This document shows positions 10,628-23,304 of a stretch of 64,000 nucleotides of DNA, piece by piece (position 1 is the stretch's first letter; every line of letters starts with the position of its first letter). The notes under the pieces are model-generated. The model saw nothing but the letters and a program-made list of their open reading frames with translations. It searched no databases and was not told the DNA's origin. The DNA is from an uncultured delta proteobacterium. GTDB lineage: Bacteria > Myxococcota_A > UBA9160 > JAFDET01. The position numbers and the translations under genes are program-made. The stretch spans positions 1 through 64,000 of the forward strand of contig CAMYLJ010000017.1 in NCBI GenBank assembly GCA_947259215.1. The letters run 5' to 3'.

Positions 10628-11011
10628 ATGGCGAGAATCGCGGGAATCGACCTGCCTCGTAGCAAGCGCATCGGCGTGGCGCTGACGTACATCTACGGCA
10701 TCGGCGGCACGTCGGCAGCGGCGATCTGCGACAAGGCCAACGTCGATGTCGACACGAAGACCGATCAGCTGGGGGAAGGCGAGGTGATCCGCCTGCGCGA
10801 GGTCATCGAGCGCGAGTACAAGGTGGAGGGCGATCTCCGCCGCGACGTGAACCAGCAGATCAAGATGCTGATGGACATGGGCTGCTATCGCGGGCTGCGC
10901 CACCGGCGCGGCCTGCCGGTGCGCGGCCAGCGAACGCACACCAACGCTCGGACGCGCAAGGGTCCCAAGCGCACCGTGGCCGGCAAGAAGCGCGCGCCCA
11001 CGAAGAAGTAG
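10628..11011 (+). CDS. rpsM: 30S ribosomal protein uS13
   Basis: uS13 lies in the 30S head, contacts P-site tRNA and forms inter-subunit bridges. The 127-residue product starts [26 protein letters not shown] after an AAGGAGA ribosome-binding site. It has [33 protein letters not shown] with a basic tail ending APTKK. It opens the alpha operon segment rpsM-rpsK-rpsD-rpoA-rplQ. Confidence 0.97.
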   Translation: MARIAGIDLPRSKRIGVALTYIYGIGGTSAAAICDKANVDVDTKTDQLGEGEVIRLREVIEREYKVEGDLRRDVNQQIKMLMDMGCYRGLRHRRGLPVRGQRTHTNARTRKGPKRTVAGKKRAPTKK

Positions 11012-11024
11012 GTGAATCCATCCG

Positions 11025-11408
11025 ATGGTGAAAAAGGGCTCGAAGAAGAAGGTCAAGAAGAACGTCCAGAGCGGGGTGGCCCACATCCACTCGACGTTCA
11101 ACAACACGGTCATTACGATCACCGACGTGGGCGGCAACGCCGTCGCGTGGTCGAGCGCCGGGCAGCAGGGGTTCAAGGGCTCGCGCAAGTCGACGCCCTT
11201 CGCCGCCCAGGTGGCGGGCGAGGAGTGCGCGAAGAAGGCCATGGAGCACGGCGTGCGCTCGGTCACCTGCTACGTGAAGGGGCCGGGGGCGGGCCGCGAG
11301 TCGGCCATGCGCGCGCTCCAGGCCGCCGGGATCCGGATCTCGATGATCCGGGACGTGACTCCGATTCCGCACAACGGCTGTCGACCGCCGAAGCGCAGGA
11401 GGGTGTAG
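11025..11408 (+). CDS. rpsK: 30S ribosomal protein uS11
   Basis: uS11 sits on the platform near the E-site mRNA. The 127-residue product has a basic start [32 protein letters not shown]. It carries [16 protein letters not shown] and the signature [20 protein letters not shown], and ends with [15 protein letters not shown]. It is separated from rpsM by 13 nt. Confidence 0.97.
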   Translation: MVKKGSKKKVKKNVQSGVAHIHSTFNNTVITITDVGGNAVAWSSAGQQGFKGSRKSTPFAAQVAGEECAKKAMEHGVRSVTCYVKGPGAGRESAMRALQAAGIRISMIRDVTPIPHNGCRPPKRRRV

Positions 11409-11414
11409 GACGCC

Positions 11415-12041
11415 ATGGCGCGATATCGAGGACCCGTCTGTCGGCTCTGCCGCCGCGAGGGCAGCAAGCTCTTCCTGAAGGGAGACCGCTGCTTCAGCGA
11501 GAAGTGCTCGGTCGACAAGCGAAACTACCCGCCCGGCCAGCACGGCCAGGGCCGCACGCGCTTCTCCGACTACGGCGTGCAGCTGCGCGAGAAGCAGAAG
11601 GTGCGCCGGATGTACGGACTGCAGGAGAAGCAGTTCGCGCGCACGATGCAGCGCGCCACCCGCATGCGCGGCCGCGCCGGTGAGAACCTGCTCCAGCTGC
11701 TGGAGCGGCGGCTCGACAACGTGGTCTTCCGGCTGGGCTTCGCGACCTCGCGCTCCGAGGCCCGCCAGCTGGTGCGCCACGGGCACTTCCTGGTCAACGG
11801 CCGGCCGGCCTCGATCCCGTCGACCCTGCTCAAGCCGGGCCAGACCATCACCCTGGCCCAGGGCTCGCAGGAGGTGGCGCGGATCGCCGGCGCGCTGGAG
11901 GCGCTCGAGGGCCGCAGCGTGCCCGCGTGGCTGGAGATCGACAAGGAGAGCTACCAGGGCACCGTGAAGACGCTTCCGGTGCGCGAAGACATCACCCTGC
12001 CGATCCAGGAGCAGCTCATCGTCGAGCTGTATTCCCGGTAG
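11415..12041 (+). CDS. rpsD: 30S ribosomal protein uS4 (four-cysteine form)
   Basis: uS4 nucleates assembly of the 30S body. The 208-residue product carries an N-terminal zinc-binding set, CRLCRREG followed by CFSEKC, which marks the C+ form. It then has the S4 RNA-binding domain [34 protein letters not shown]. The C-terminal [10 protein letters not shown] is standard. Confidence 0.97.
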   Translation: MARYRGPVCRLCRREGSKLFLKGDRCFSEKCSVDKRNYPPGQHGQGRTRFSDYGVQLREKQKVRRMYGLQEKQFARTMQRATRMRGRAGENLLQLLERRLDNVVFRLGFATSRSEARQLVRHGHFLVNGRPASIPSTLLKPGQTITLAQGSQEVARIAGALEALEGRSVPAWLEIDKESYQGTVKTLPVREDITLPIQEQLIVELYSR

Positions 12042-12079
12042 GGCCGAACTCCGAAACCCGTAACGGGGGGATCGAATCG

Positions 12080-13105
<1,026 letters not shown>

Positions 13106-13111
13106 AAGACG

Positions 13112-13657
13112 ATGAGGCACCGTGCACGGTCGTCCAAGCTGGGCCGCAGCCAGGCTCACCGGAAGGCGATGTACCGGAACCTGGTGACGTCGCTGCTGGA
13201 ACACGAGCGGGTCGAGACGACGGACGCCAAGGCGCGCCAGGTGCGCCGCCTGGCGGATCGCATGATCACGCTCGGCAAACGGGGCACCTTGCACGCCCGG
13301 CGCCGGGCCCTGCGCGTGATCCGCAGCCGCGACGTGGCGGCCAAGGTCTTCGACGACCTGGCCGAGCGCTACCGCCAGCGGCCTGGGGGCTACACCCGGG
13401 TGCTGAAGCTGCGCACCCGCGTGGGCGACGCGGCTCCGCTCTCGATCGTCGAGCTGGTGGAGGGGGAGGCGGCGAAGGCGGAGCCCAAGGCCGCCCGCAA
13501 GAAGACCCCCAAGAAGGCGCCGGCCGAGAAGGCCAAGAAGAAGACCGCCACGCGCAAGGCATCCGGCGAGAAGGCCAGCAAGAAGACCACCGCCAAGAAG
13601 GCCGGCAAGAAGACGGCGGCCAAGAAGACGTCTCGCAAGAAGAGCTCCGGGGACTAG
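13112..13657 (+). CDS. rplQ: 50S ribosomal protein bL17 with long Lys/Ala C-terminal tail
   Basis: bL17 lies near the tunnel exit. Residues 1 to about 118 are the canonical protein: MRHRARSSKLGRSQAHRKAMYRNLVTSLLEHERVETTDAKARQVRRLAD and later GGYTRVLKLRTRVGDAAPLSIVEL. A tail of roughly 58 residues then follows, made of Lys, Ala and Thr in motifs such as KKTPKKAPAEKAKKKT and KKTAAKKTSRKKSSGD. This resembles histone H1-like repeats; similar tails occur on bL17 of some high-GC bacteria. Total length is 181 against the usual 120-130. Confidence 0.94.
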   Translation: MRHRARSSKLGRSQAHRKAMYRNLVTSLLEHERVETTDAKARQVRRLADRMITLGKRGTLHARRRALRVIRSRDVAAKVFDDLAERYRQRPGGYTRVLKLRTRVGDAAPLSIVELVEGEAAKAEPKAARKKTPKKAPAEKAKKKTATRKASGEKASKKTTAKKAGKKTAAKKTSRKKSSGD

Positions 13658-13666
13658 GCGCGCGGC

Positions 13667-14197
13667 GTGGGGACCCGCGCCGGCATCGCCTTGATCGTGG
13701 TCCTGGTGGGCTTCGCAGCCGCGGTGATCCTGCTCGCCCAGCCCCAGACCGGGGCCTACGTGGAGACCGGCGTGGAGGCGCCGGCCTTCCTGCTGCCGAA
13801 GCTCGGGAGCGACACGCCCGTGTCGCTGGAGGACTTCCGGGGCCAGGTGGTGCTCCTCAACTTCTGGGCCACCTGGTGCAAGCCCTGCGAGGAGGAGCTT
13901 CCCTCCATGCAGCGCCTCCACCGCAACCTGGAGGGAGAGCCTTTCGAGCTGGTGGCGATTTCGGTGGACGAGGAGGGGGCTCCCGTCGAGGAGTTCCGCC
14001 AGCGCTACGGGCTGTCGTTCCCGATCCTGCTGGACCCGAGCCAGGAGGCCGCGCGGGCCTACCAGACCTTCCGTTTTCCGGAGACGTTCCTGATCGACGG
14101 CGAGGGGCGCGTGGTGCAGCGCTACATCGGGCCGCGCAGCTGGGACGCCGAGGAGTACGCCGCCCGCATCCGCTCTCTGGCGTCCGTGCTACGCTGA
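13667..14197 (+). CDS. TlpA/ResA-type thiol-disulfide thioredoxin, membrane-anchored
   Basis: The 176-residue product has an N-terminal hydrophobic anchor (residues 7-24), a redoxin-like domain and the active site WCKPC with Cys71 and Cys74. Later SFPILLDPSQEAARAYQTFRFPETFLID includes the cis-Pro loop typical of TlpA/ResA proteins. Such proteins face the periplasm and reduce or isomerise disulfides, for example in cytochrome c maturation; the substrate here is unknown. It starts at GTG nine bases after rplQ and precedes an ftsB-like gene and argS. Confidence 0.85.
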   Translation: MGTRAGIALIVVLVGFAAAVILLAQPQTGAYVETGVEAPAFLLPKLGSDTPVSLEDFRGQVVLLNFWATWCKPCEEELPSMQRLHRNLEGEPFELVAISVDEEGAPVEEFRQRYGLSFPILLDPSQEAARAYQTFRFPETFLIDGEGRVVQRYIGPRSWDAEEYAARIRSLASVLR

Positions 14198-14215
14198 TCC
14201 GCTCGGGGGGGTTCC

Positions 14216-14512
14216 ATGCGCGTGTGGTGGATTCCGGCGCTCCTCGCCGTGGCGCTGGCGGCGGCGGTACTGGACCAGGACGCCGGCATCCGCGCCTGGC
14301 TCGGCCTGCGCCGGGACGTGGCCGCCAGCGAGGAGCGCCTTCGGGCGCTGCGGGCGGAGATCGAGGCGCGGCGCGTCGAGGCGCGCGCGCTCGAGTCCGA
14401 CCCCGTGGCCCAGGAGCGGGCCATCCGGGAGGAGCTCGGCTGGGCCCGCCCGGGCGAGCTGGTGCTGAAGCTGCCGCCGGCGCAGAACTCCTCGATTTCC
14501 TTGACGAAATGA
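14216..14512 (+). CDS. FtsB/DivIC-like septum formation protein
   Basis: The 98-residue product has one N-terminal membrane segment (about residues 3-19) followed by a charged coiled coil, SEERLRALRAEIEARRVEARALESDPVAQERAIREELGWARPGELVL. The ending ERAIREELGWARPGE is the conserved FtsB/DivIC motif for binding FtsQ/DivIB. Such proteins belong to the FtsQLB divisome complex. Its stop overlaps the argS start. The family is weakly conserved in sequence, so the call rests on architecture and this motif. Confidence 0.75.
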   Translation: MRVWWIPALLAVALAAAVLDQDAGIRAWLGLRRDVAASEERLRALRAEIEARRVEARALESDPVAQERAIREELGWARPGELVLKLPPAQNSSISLTK

Positions 14513-16203
14513 ACCTGGGGGGCGATCTTCCCGCCGTTGTGAAGGATCGCCTCCGGCAGGAACTCGAGGCGGCGCTGCGACGCCTGCTCCAGGGCTTCGG
14601 CGACGAGGGCCCGGTGCCGGAGTTCGCCCTCGAGGTGCCGCGCAACCCGGACCACGGTGACTTCGCCTGCAACGCCGCCATGCTCCTGAGCAAGCGCCTC
14701 GGCAAGCCGCCCCGGGACCTCGCCGAAGCGCTGGCCGCGGAGCTGGGCGACGCCGGGGGCCTGGTGGTCGCTGCCGAAGTGGCGGGCCCTGGCTTCCTCA
14801 ACCTGCGGCTGGCGAGCGACCGCTGGCAGGACCTCCTGGGCCAGATCCTGAGGGCCGGGGACGCCTTCGGCAGCGGCGACACGCTCGCGGGTCGCCGGGT
14901 CCAGGTGGAGTTCGTGTCCGCGAACCCGACCGGCCCGCTGACGCTCGGCCACGGTCGCCAGGCGGTGATCGGCGACTGCCTGGCGCGGCTTCTGGCCGCG
15001 CAGGGCGCGGAGGTGGTGCGCGAGTACTACTTCAACAACGGCGGGCGCCAGATGCGCATCCTGGGCGAGTCGGTGAAGGCCCGCTACCTCGAGCAGCTCG
15101 GGCGGCCCGCGGAGTTTCCGGAGGACGGTTACCAGGGCGAGTACATCGCCCAGATCGCGGCCGCGCTGCGCGAGCGGGAGGGCGACGCCTGGCTGGACGA
15201 GCCGGGCGACGGGCGCTTCCGCGAGGAGGCGGAGCGCGAGATCTTCGGCTGGATCCGGCGCTCGCTGGACGAGCTGGGAATCCACTTCGACGTCTACTTC
15301 AACGAGCACAGTCTCTACGCGGAGGGCAAGAACGACGAGGTGCTGGCGCTCCTGCGCGAGCGCGACCTGGTCTACGATGCCGAGGGCGCGGTCTGGCTGC
15401 GCGCCACCGCGCTGGGTCTCGACCGCGACCGGGTGCTCGTGCGCGGCACCGGAGAGCCGACCTACCTGCTGCCCGACATCGCCTACCACCGCGAGAAGTT
15501 CGGCCGGGGCTTCGACGCGATCATCGACGTGCAGGGCGCGGACCACTTCGCCCAGTTTCCCTTCGTCCAGAAGGCGGTGGGCGCGTTGGGCTTCGACGCC
15601 GACGCCGTGGAGCTGGTGATGCACCAGTTCGTGACCCTCACCTCGGGCGGCGAGCAGGTGAAGCAGTCCACCCGCAAGGCCACCTACGTCACCGTCGACG
15701 AGCTGCTGGGGGACGTCGGGCCGGACGTCTTCCGCTTCTTCATGATCCAGCGCAAGTCCGACGGGCACCTGGACTTCGACCTCGACCTGGCGAAGGAGAC
15801 GGACTGGAAGAAGAACCCGGCCTACTACGTCCAGTACGCCCACGTGCGCACCCACGGCATCGAGCGCAAGGCGCAGGAGAAGGGCCTCGCCATGCCCGGG
15901 GCCGACGACGTGGAGGCGTCGCGCCTCGAGCTGCCCGAGGAGGTGGAGCTGCTGAAGAAGCTGGGCGAGTTCCCCGAGCTGGTGGAGCGCGCCGCCGAGG
16001 CGCGCGAGCCCCACCACGTGGCCTTCTACCTGCGGGAGCTGGCCGGTCTCTGGAATCCCTACGTCCAGGACGGGACCCGACACCGGGTGCTGTCCGACGA
16101 TCCGGGGCTCACCGCCGCCCGCCTGGGACTGGCGCTGGCGGTGCGGATCGTCCTGCGCCGGGGCCTGGCGCTGCTCGGGCTGTCGGCGCCCGAGCGGATG
16201 TGA
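14509..16203 (+). CDS. argS: Arginyl-tRNA synthetase
   Basis: ArgS charges tRNA-Arg. The 564-residue class I synthetase shows the N-terminal Add-1 domain (PEFALEVPRNPDHGDFACNAAMLLSKRLGKPPRDLAE), a HIGH-type motif within ANPTGPLTLGHGR, and PDIAYHREKFGRGFDAIIDVQGADH. A degenerate KMSKS region lies in GGEQVKQSTRKA, and a C-terminal DALR anticodon-binding domain ends at [13 protein letters not shown] at 14509 overlaps the upstream stop as ATGA. A longer frame upstream runs through tlpA and ftsB and is a shadow. Confidence 0.96.
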   Translation: MNLGGDLPAVVKDRLRQELEAALRRLLQGFGDEGPVPEFALEVPRNPDHGDFACNAAMLLSKRLGKPPRDLAEALAAELGDAGGLVVAAEVAGPGFLNLRLASDRWQDLLGQILRAGDAFGSGDTLAGRRVQVEFVSANPTGPLTLGHGRQAVIGDCLARLLAAQGAEVVREYYFNNGGRQMRILGESVKARYLEQLGRPAEFPEDGYQGEYIAQIAAALREREGDAWLDEPGDGRFREEAEREIFGWIRRSLDELGIHFDVYFNEHSLYAEGKNDEVLALLRERDLVYDAEGAVWLRATALGLDRDRVLVRGTGEPTYLLPDIAYHREKFGRGFDAIIDVQGADHFAQFPFVQKAVGALGFDADAVELVMHQFVTLTSGGEQVKQSTRKATYVTVDELLGDVGPDVFRFFMIQRKSDGHLDFDLDLAKETDWKKNPAYYVQYAHVRTHGIERKAQEKGLAMPGADDVEASRLELPEEVELLKKLGEFPELVERAAEAREPHHVAFYLRELAGLWNPYVQDGTRHRVLSDDPGLTAARLGLALAVRIVLRRGLALLGLSAPERM

Positions 16204-16796
16204 GCGCCGTGACCGGACGGGGAGACACGCGATCGCGGCGCCGCCCGGGCGGAGCGGGGCTGCTCGTCAGCCTGGTCGGGGCCGGCGCGCTGCTGGTCGT
16301 CGGATTCGTGTTGGGCCTGGCGGTGGGCGCCTCCTGGGAGGACCCGGACCTGCTGGTGCAGGCCATGGCCGGACGGGGCGAGGAGGTGCCGCTGCCCGAC
16401 GAGGAGGCCGTCATCCTGGCCTCGCCGCCGCCCCTGGGCGCGCCGGCGGCGGAGGAGGTCCCGGTGCTCGCGCCAAAGACCGTCCCGTCTCCGCCCCCGC
16501 CCGTCGCGGCGGCGCCGCCGCCCCCCGCTTCCGCGCCCGCCGCTCCCGCCCCGCGGGTGGGCGACTTCTCGGTGCAGGTCGGCGCCTTCCGCGAGCAGGG
16601 CCAGGCCCGCGACCTGGAGCGCCGGGTGGAAGGCGCCGGATTCCCGGCCTTCGTGGTTCCCGCCGCAGGCGGCGGCGCCCAGCGCTGGCGCGTGCGGGTG
16701 GGCCCCGTCGCGTCCCGCGCCGAGGCCGAGGTCCTGGCCGGCCGCCTCAAGCGCGAGCAGGGATTGCCGACGTGGGTGGTCAGCGATGGCGGCTAG
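16200..16796 (+). CDS. SPOR-domain membrane protein
   Basis: The 198-residue protein has a short basic cytoplasmic N terminus, one membrane segment (about residues 19-42), and a Pro/Ala-rich linker. A C-terminal SPOR domain starts near residue 120: [33 protein letters not shown], then [37 protein letters not shown] domains bind denuded septal peptidoglycan, so the protein probably localises to division sites. The ATG overlaps the argS stop, and its end overlaps the next gene by 11 bases. Confidence 0.88.
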   Translation: MSAVTGRGDTRSRRRPGGAGLLVSLVGAGALLVVGFVLGLAVGASWEDPDLLVQAMAGRGEEVPLPDEEAVILASPPPLGAPAAEEVPVLAPKTVPSPPPPVAAAPPPPASAPAAPAPRVGDFSVQVGAFREQGQARDLERRVEGAGFPAFVVPAAGGGAQRWRVRVGPVASRAEAEVLAGRLKREQGLPTWVVSDGG

Positions 16797-17753
16797 AAGC
16801 CTGCGGCGCGTGCTGGTCACCGGGGGGGCCGGCTTCATCGGCTCCCACCTGTGCGATCGGCTGCTGGCCGAGGGCTGTCAGGTGCTGGCGTTCGACAACC
16901 TGCTCACCGGCCGGATGGAGAACCTCGCGCATCTGCTCGGGCACCCGCAGTTCGAGTTCGAGCACTACGACGTCACCAACTACCTGTACGTGGCCGGCGA
17001 GCTGGACGCGATCCTGCACTTCGCCTCCCCGGCCAGCCCGGCGGACTTCGAGCGCCTGCCGATCCAGATCCTGAAGGTCGGCTCCCTGGGCACCCACAAG
17101 GCCCTCGGGCTGGCGAAGGCCAAGGGCGCCCGCTTCCTGCTGGCCAGCACCTCGGAGTGCTACGGCGATCCCGAGGTCAGTCCCCAGCCCGAGAGCTACT
17201 GGGGCAACGTCAATCCGGTCGGCATTCGCGGCGTGTACGACGAGGCCAAGCGCTTCGCCGAGGCCATGACCATGGCCTATCACCGCCACCACGGCGTCGA
17301 CGCCCGGATCGTGCGCATCTTCAACACGTTCGGGCCGCGCATGCGGGTGCGCGACGGCCGCGCGATTCCCAGCTTCATGACCCAGGCCTTGCGGGGCGAG
17401 GACGTCACCGTCTTCGGGGACGGCCAGCAGACGCGGTCGATCCAATACGTGGACGATCTCGTCGAGGGGATCTGGCGGCTGCTGAATTCCGACCACATCG
17501 GTCCCATGAACATCGGCAGCCAGCACGAGGTCACCATGCTCGAGCTGGCCCGCAGCATCCTCGACATCACCGGCAGTGCGAGCCGGATCGTGAACCGGCC
17601 GCTGCCGCCCGACGATCCGAAGGTGCGCCGCGCCGACAACCGCCTCGCCCTTGAGATCCTCGGCTGGGAGCCGCGGGTGCCCGTGGCCGAGGGGCTGCGC
17701 CGGACCGTCGACTACTTTGCCCGGGAGCTCGAGAAGGAAGACGGGGCCGGCGC

Positions 17754-17757
<4 letters not shown>
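16786..17757 (+). CDS. UDP-glucuronate decarboxylase-like (UDP-xylose synthase) SDR enzyme
   Basis: The 323-residue extended short-chain dehydrogenase has the NAD-binding GGAGFIGS at residues 13-20. It also has [52 protein letters not shown] with the catalytic Tyr-x3-Lys, and [18 protein letters not shown]. This combination is characteristic of UDP-glucuronate decarboxylases, which make UDP-xylose for surface polysaccharides. dTDP-glucose dehydratase is less likely, given the SPASP and YWGNVNPVG segments. It overlaps the SPOR gene and its own stop overlaps lepA. Confidence 0.88.
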
Positions 17758-19552
<1,795 letters not shown>

Positions 19553-19556
<4 letters not shown>

Positions 19557-20362
19557 CGGCGGACGACAGCGAGCGCAGCGTCCAGTACGAGGAGGCCGAG
19601 GAGGTCCCGAAGTCGTGGCTGAGCCGTCAGATGGAGGGGGTGAACACCCTCCTGGTGGCGGTGCTGATCGCGCTGGCGATCCGCGCCTTCGTGATCGAGC
19701 CGTTCCGGATTCCCTCGGGATCGATGCTTCCCACCCTGCTGGTGGGCGATCACCTGTTCGTGAACAAGTTCGTCTACGGCGTGAAGATCCCCTTCACCGG
19801 CGTGCGGCTGCCGAAGCTGCGGGACCCCGAGCGCGGAGACGTGGTCGTCTTTACCGTGGCCCGCGACGAGTCGGCCATCTATCCCGCCGACCGGCGGCCC
19901 GACCTGCGGCGCGAGGAGTTCGTGAAGCGCATCGTCGGCGTGCCGGGCGACGAGATCCAGGTGCGGATGGGCGAGCTGCGGGTGAACGGGCAGCCCGTCG
20001 ACGTGCGCGACACGGGAGAGACCACGACCGACGAGGCGGGTCGCCAGCTCCGGATCCAGCAGGAGACCCACGACGGACGCAGCTTCCACGTGCTCGACGA
20101 TCCGAGCCTCGCGGGGCTGCCGCAGACGCGCTTCAGCGTGGAGCCGGGACGCTACTTCGTGATGGGAGACAACCGGGACCACTCCAACGACAGCCGCAAC
20201 TGGGGCACGGTGCGGCTGGCGGAGATCAAGGGGCCGGCCTTCGTGCTGTACTGGTCCTGGGATTTCAACGGGGGCTGGCTGGAGCTGCTGAACCCCCTGA
20301 CCTGGCTGGACCTTCTGGTGAACCGCACCCGCTGGGACCGCATGGGCGACCGCGTGGATTGA
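19553..20362 (+). CDS. lepB: Signal peptidase I
   Basis: This membrane serine protease removes signal peptides from exported proteins. The 269-residue product has a membrane segment near residues 32-50, then the box-B motif [11 protein letters not shown] with nucleophile Ser57. [13 protein letters not shown] carries the general-base Lys125, and [14 protein letters not shown] is near the end. It overlaps the lepA stop. Its own stop codon lies inside the -35 element of the pyr promoter. Confidence 0.96.
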
Positions 20363-20387
20363 CGCCCGGCCACGCGACCCGTATCCT
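20359..20387 (+). promoter_or_regulatory. Sigma70-type promoter of the pyr operon
   Basis: TTGACG (20359-20364) and TATCCT (20382-20387) are separated by exactly 17 bases. The -35 overlaps the lepB stop codon. The predicted start, about seven bases downstream of the -10, falls right at the first stem of the PyrR-binding hairpin. This layout suggests an mRNA that begins with the regulatory hairpin. It is inferred from consensus match and position only. Confidence 0.6.
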
Positions 20388-20396
20388 CCGCCCGAC

Positions 20397-20429
20397 CCTT
20401 TTAAGTCCGTCCCGCGAGGCGGACAAAGG
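20397..20429 (+). promoter_or_regulatory. PyrR-binding RNA hairpin over the pyrR ribosome-binding site
   Basis: The mRNA folds as CCTTT (20397-20401) with AAAGG (20425-20429), then an internal TAA bulge (20402-20404). Above it GTCCG (20405-20409) pairs with CGGAC (20420-20424), closing the loop TCCCGCGAGG (20410-20419). A purine-internal-bulge stem capped by a TCCnGnGAGG-like loop is the known PyrR recognition structure of Bacillus and mycobacteria. The 3' strand AAAGG is also the only Shine-Dalgarno-like sequence before the GTG at 20436. PyrR-UMP binding would therefore block translation initiation. No transcription terminator follows, which favours translational control. Confidence 0.82.
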
Positions 20430-20435
20430 TGTTGC

Positions 20436-21076
20436 GTGCCGAACCGGACCCAGCCCCCCTCAGCCACCGCCCGGAGCGCCCCGGCGCCCGCGGAGCATCC
20501 GACGGGCGAGGCGGCTCCCGAGGCCCCCGATTCCTCCACCGTCCTCGACGATCTGGGCATCCGGCGCGCGCTCATGCGGATCGCCCACGAGCTGGTCGAG
20601 CGCAACGACGATCTCTCGCGGCTCTACCTCGTGGCCGTTCCCAACGGCGGCGTCCCGCTGGCCCGCCAGCTGGCCGCCAACCTGCGCGAGGTCGCGGACG
20701 CCGAGGTCACCGTCGGCATCCTCGACACCACCCTCTACCGGGACGACCTGCTGGCCCGGGGCGCCCGCCCGCGCCTGCGCCGCACCGAGATGCCGTCGGT
20801 CGTGGACGAGCGGGTCGTGGTGCTGGTGGACGACGTGGCCAACACCGGGCGCACGATCCGCGCGGCGATGGACGCGCTGATGGACTTCGGCCGCCCGCGC
20901 GGCGTGCAGGTGGTGGCGCTCGTCGACCGCGGCCACCGCGAGCTGCCCATCAAGATCGACTACGTCGGCAAGAACATCCCCACCCAGGCCGGCGATCGGG
21001 TCGAGCTGCTCGGGGACGCGGGCGACCTCGAGGGTCCGCTGCGGGTGGTCCTGCGCCCGGAGGGGGAGGGGGAGCG

Positions 21077-21080
<4 letters not shown>
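20436..21080 (+). CDS. pyrR: PyrR regulator / uracil phosphoribosyltransferase
   Basis: PyrR binds pyr mRNA in response to UMP/UTP and often has uracil phosphoribosyltransferase activity. The 214-residue product contains the type I PRTase fold, with [30 protein letters not shown] and the PRPP-binding loop [22 protein letters not shown]. It ends with [16 protein letters not shown]. An N-terminal extension of about 35 low-complexity Pro/Ala residues precedes the PRTase domain. The start is GTG at 20436, seven bases after the hairpin-buried AAAGG. It heads the pyrBC-carAB operon. Confidence 0.93.
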
Positions 21081-22008
<928 letters not shown>

Positions 22009-22012
<4 letters not shown>

Positions 22013-23304
22013 GTCGCTTGCTGATCCGCGGAGGCCGGGTGCTGGACCCCGCCTCGGACCGCGATGCGGCGGGGGACGTCCTGATCGAGGACGGCGTGAT
22101 CGTCGCCGTGGACGCGGACATCGACACCCGGGGTGCGGAGGTGCTCGACGCCGAGGGCGTCTGGATCGCGCCGGGCTTCGTGGACCTGCACACGCACCTG
22201 CGCGAGCCGGGGCAGGAGTACAAGGAGGACATCGCCAGCGGGGGGCGCGCGGCGGTGGCGGGCGGCTTCACCAGCGTGGCCTGCATGGCCAACACCCAGC
22301 CGGTGAACGACGACCCCTCGGTGACGGACTTCATCCTCGACCGGGCCCGCACCGACTCGCCCGCCCGGGTCCACCCGGTGGCCGCCGCCACCAAGGGCCT
22401 GGCCGGCGAGGTGATGACCGAGATGGTCGCCCTGGTCGAGGCCGGTGCAGTGGCCTTCAGCGACGACGGCAAGACCATCATGGACAGCGGCGTGATGCGG
22501 CGCGTGCTCCAGTACTCGCGCCTCGTCGAGCGGCCCGTGATCACCCACGCCGAGGACCGCACGCTGGTGGGAGACGGGGTGATGAACGAAGGGCCCGTGT
22601 CCACACGGCTCGGGCTGCCGGGGAACCCGGCCGTGGCCGAGACGGTGCACGTGGCCCGGGACATCATGCTGGCGGAGATCACCGGGGCCCACCTGCACGT
22701 GGCCCACGTCTCGACCGCCGGCGCGGTCGAGCTGGTGCGCGCCGCGCGCGAGCGGGGGGTCCACGTGACGGCGGAGGTGACTCCGCACCACCTGGTCCTC
22801 ACCGACGAAGCCACCTCCGGCTACGACACCAACACCAAGATGGCGCCGCCCCTGCGCTCGGCGGACGACGTGCGCGCCTGCCGCCAGGGCGTGGCCGACG
22901 GCACCCTCGACGCCATCGCCACGGATCACGCGCCCCACGCGCTGCACGAGAAGGAGGTCGAGTTCACCGAGGCGCCGCCGGGGGTGATCGGCTTCGAGAC
23001 CGCCCTGGCCGTGGTGCTCGACCTCGTGCGGGAAGGCGAGCTGGCTCCGCTCGAGCTGATCCGGCGCCTGACCACGGATCCCGCGCGAATCCTGAGCCTG
23101 ACCGCAGGAACCCTGAGCGTGGGCGCGCCGGCCGACGTGGTGGTGGTGGACCCGGAGCGCCGCTGGACCTACGACCCCAGCAAGGGCTACTCGAAGAGCC
23201 GCAACTCGCCCTGGAACGGCCAGGAGCTGGTGGGCCGCGTGGTCGCCAGCGTGGTGGGAGGACGCATGGTCTACCACGTGGATCGCGGGGTGCTGGTCCA
23301 ATGA
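22009..23304 (+). CDS. pyrC: Dihydroorotase (class I)
   Basis: PyrC cyclises carbamoyl aspartate to dihydroorotate. The 431-residue amidohydrolase has the metal-binding [48 protein letters not shown] and the catalytic-Asp region [16 protein letters not shown]. Length and the HxH motif place it with the long class I (PyrC/AllB-like) dihydroorotases, and the operon context supports the pyrimidine role. It overlaps pyrB and carA by four bases each. Confidence 0.95.
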
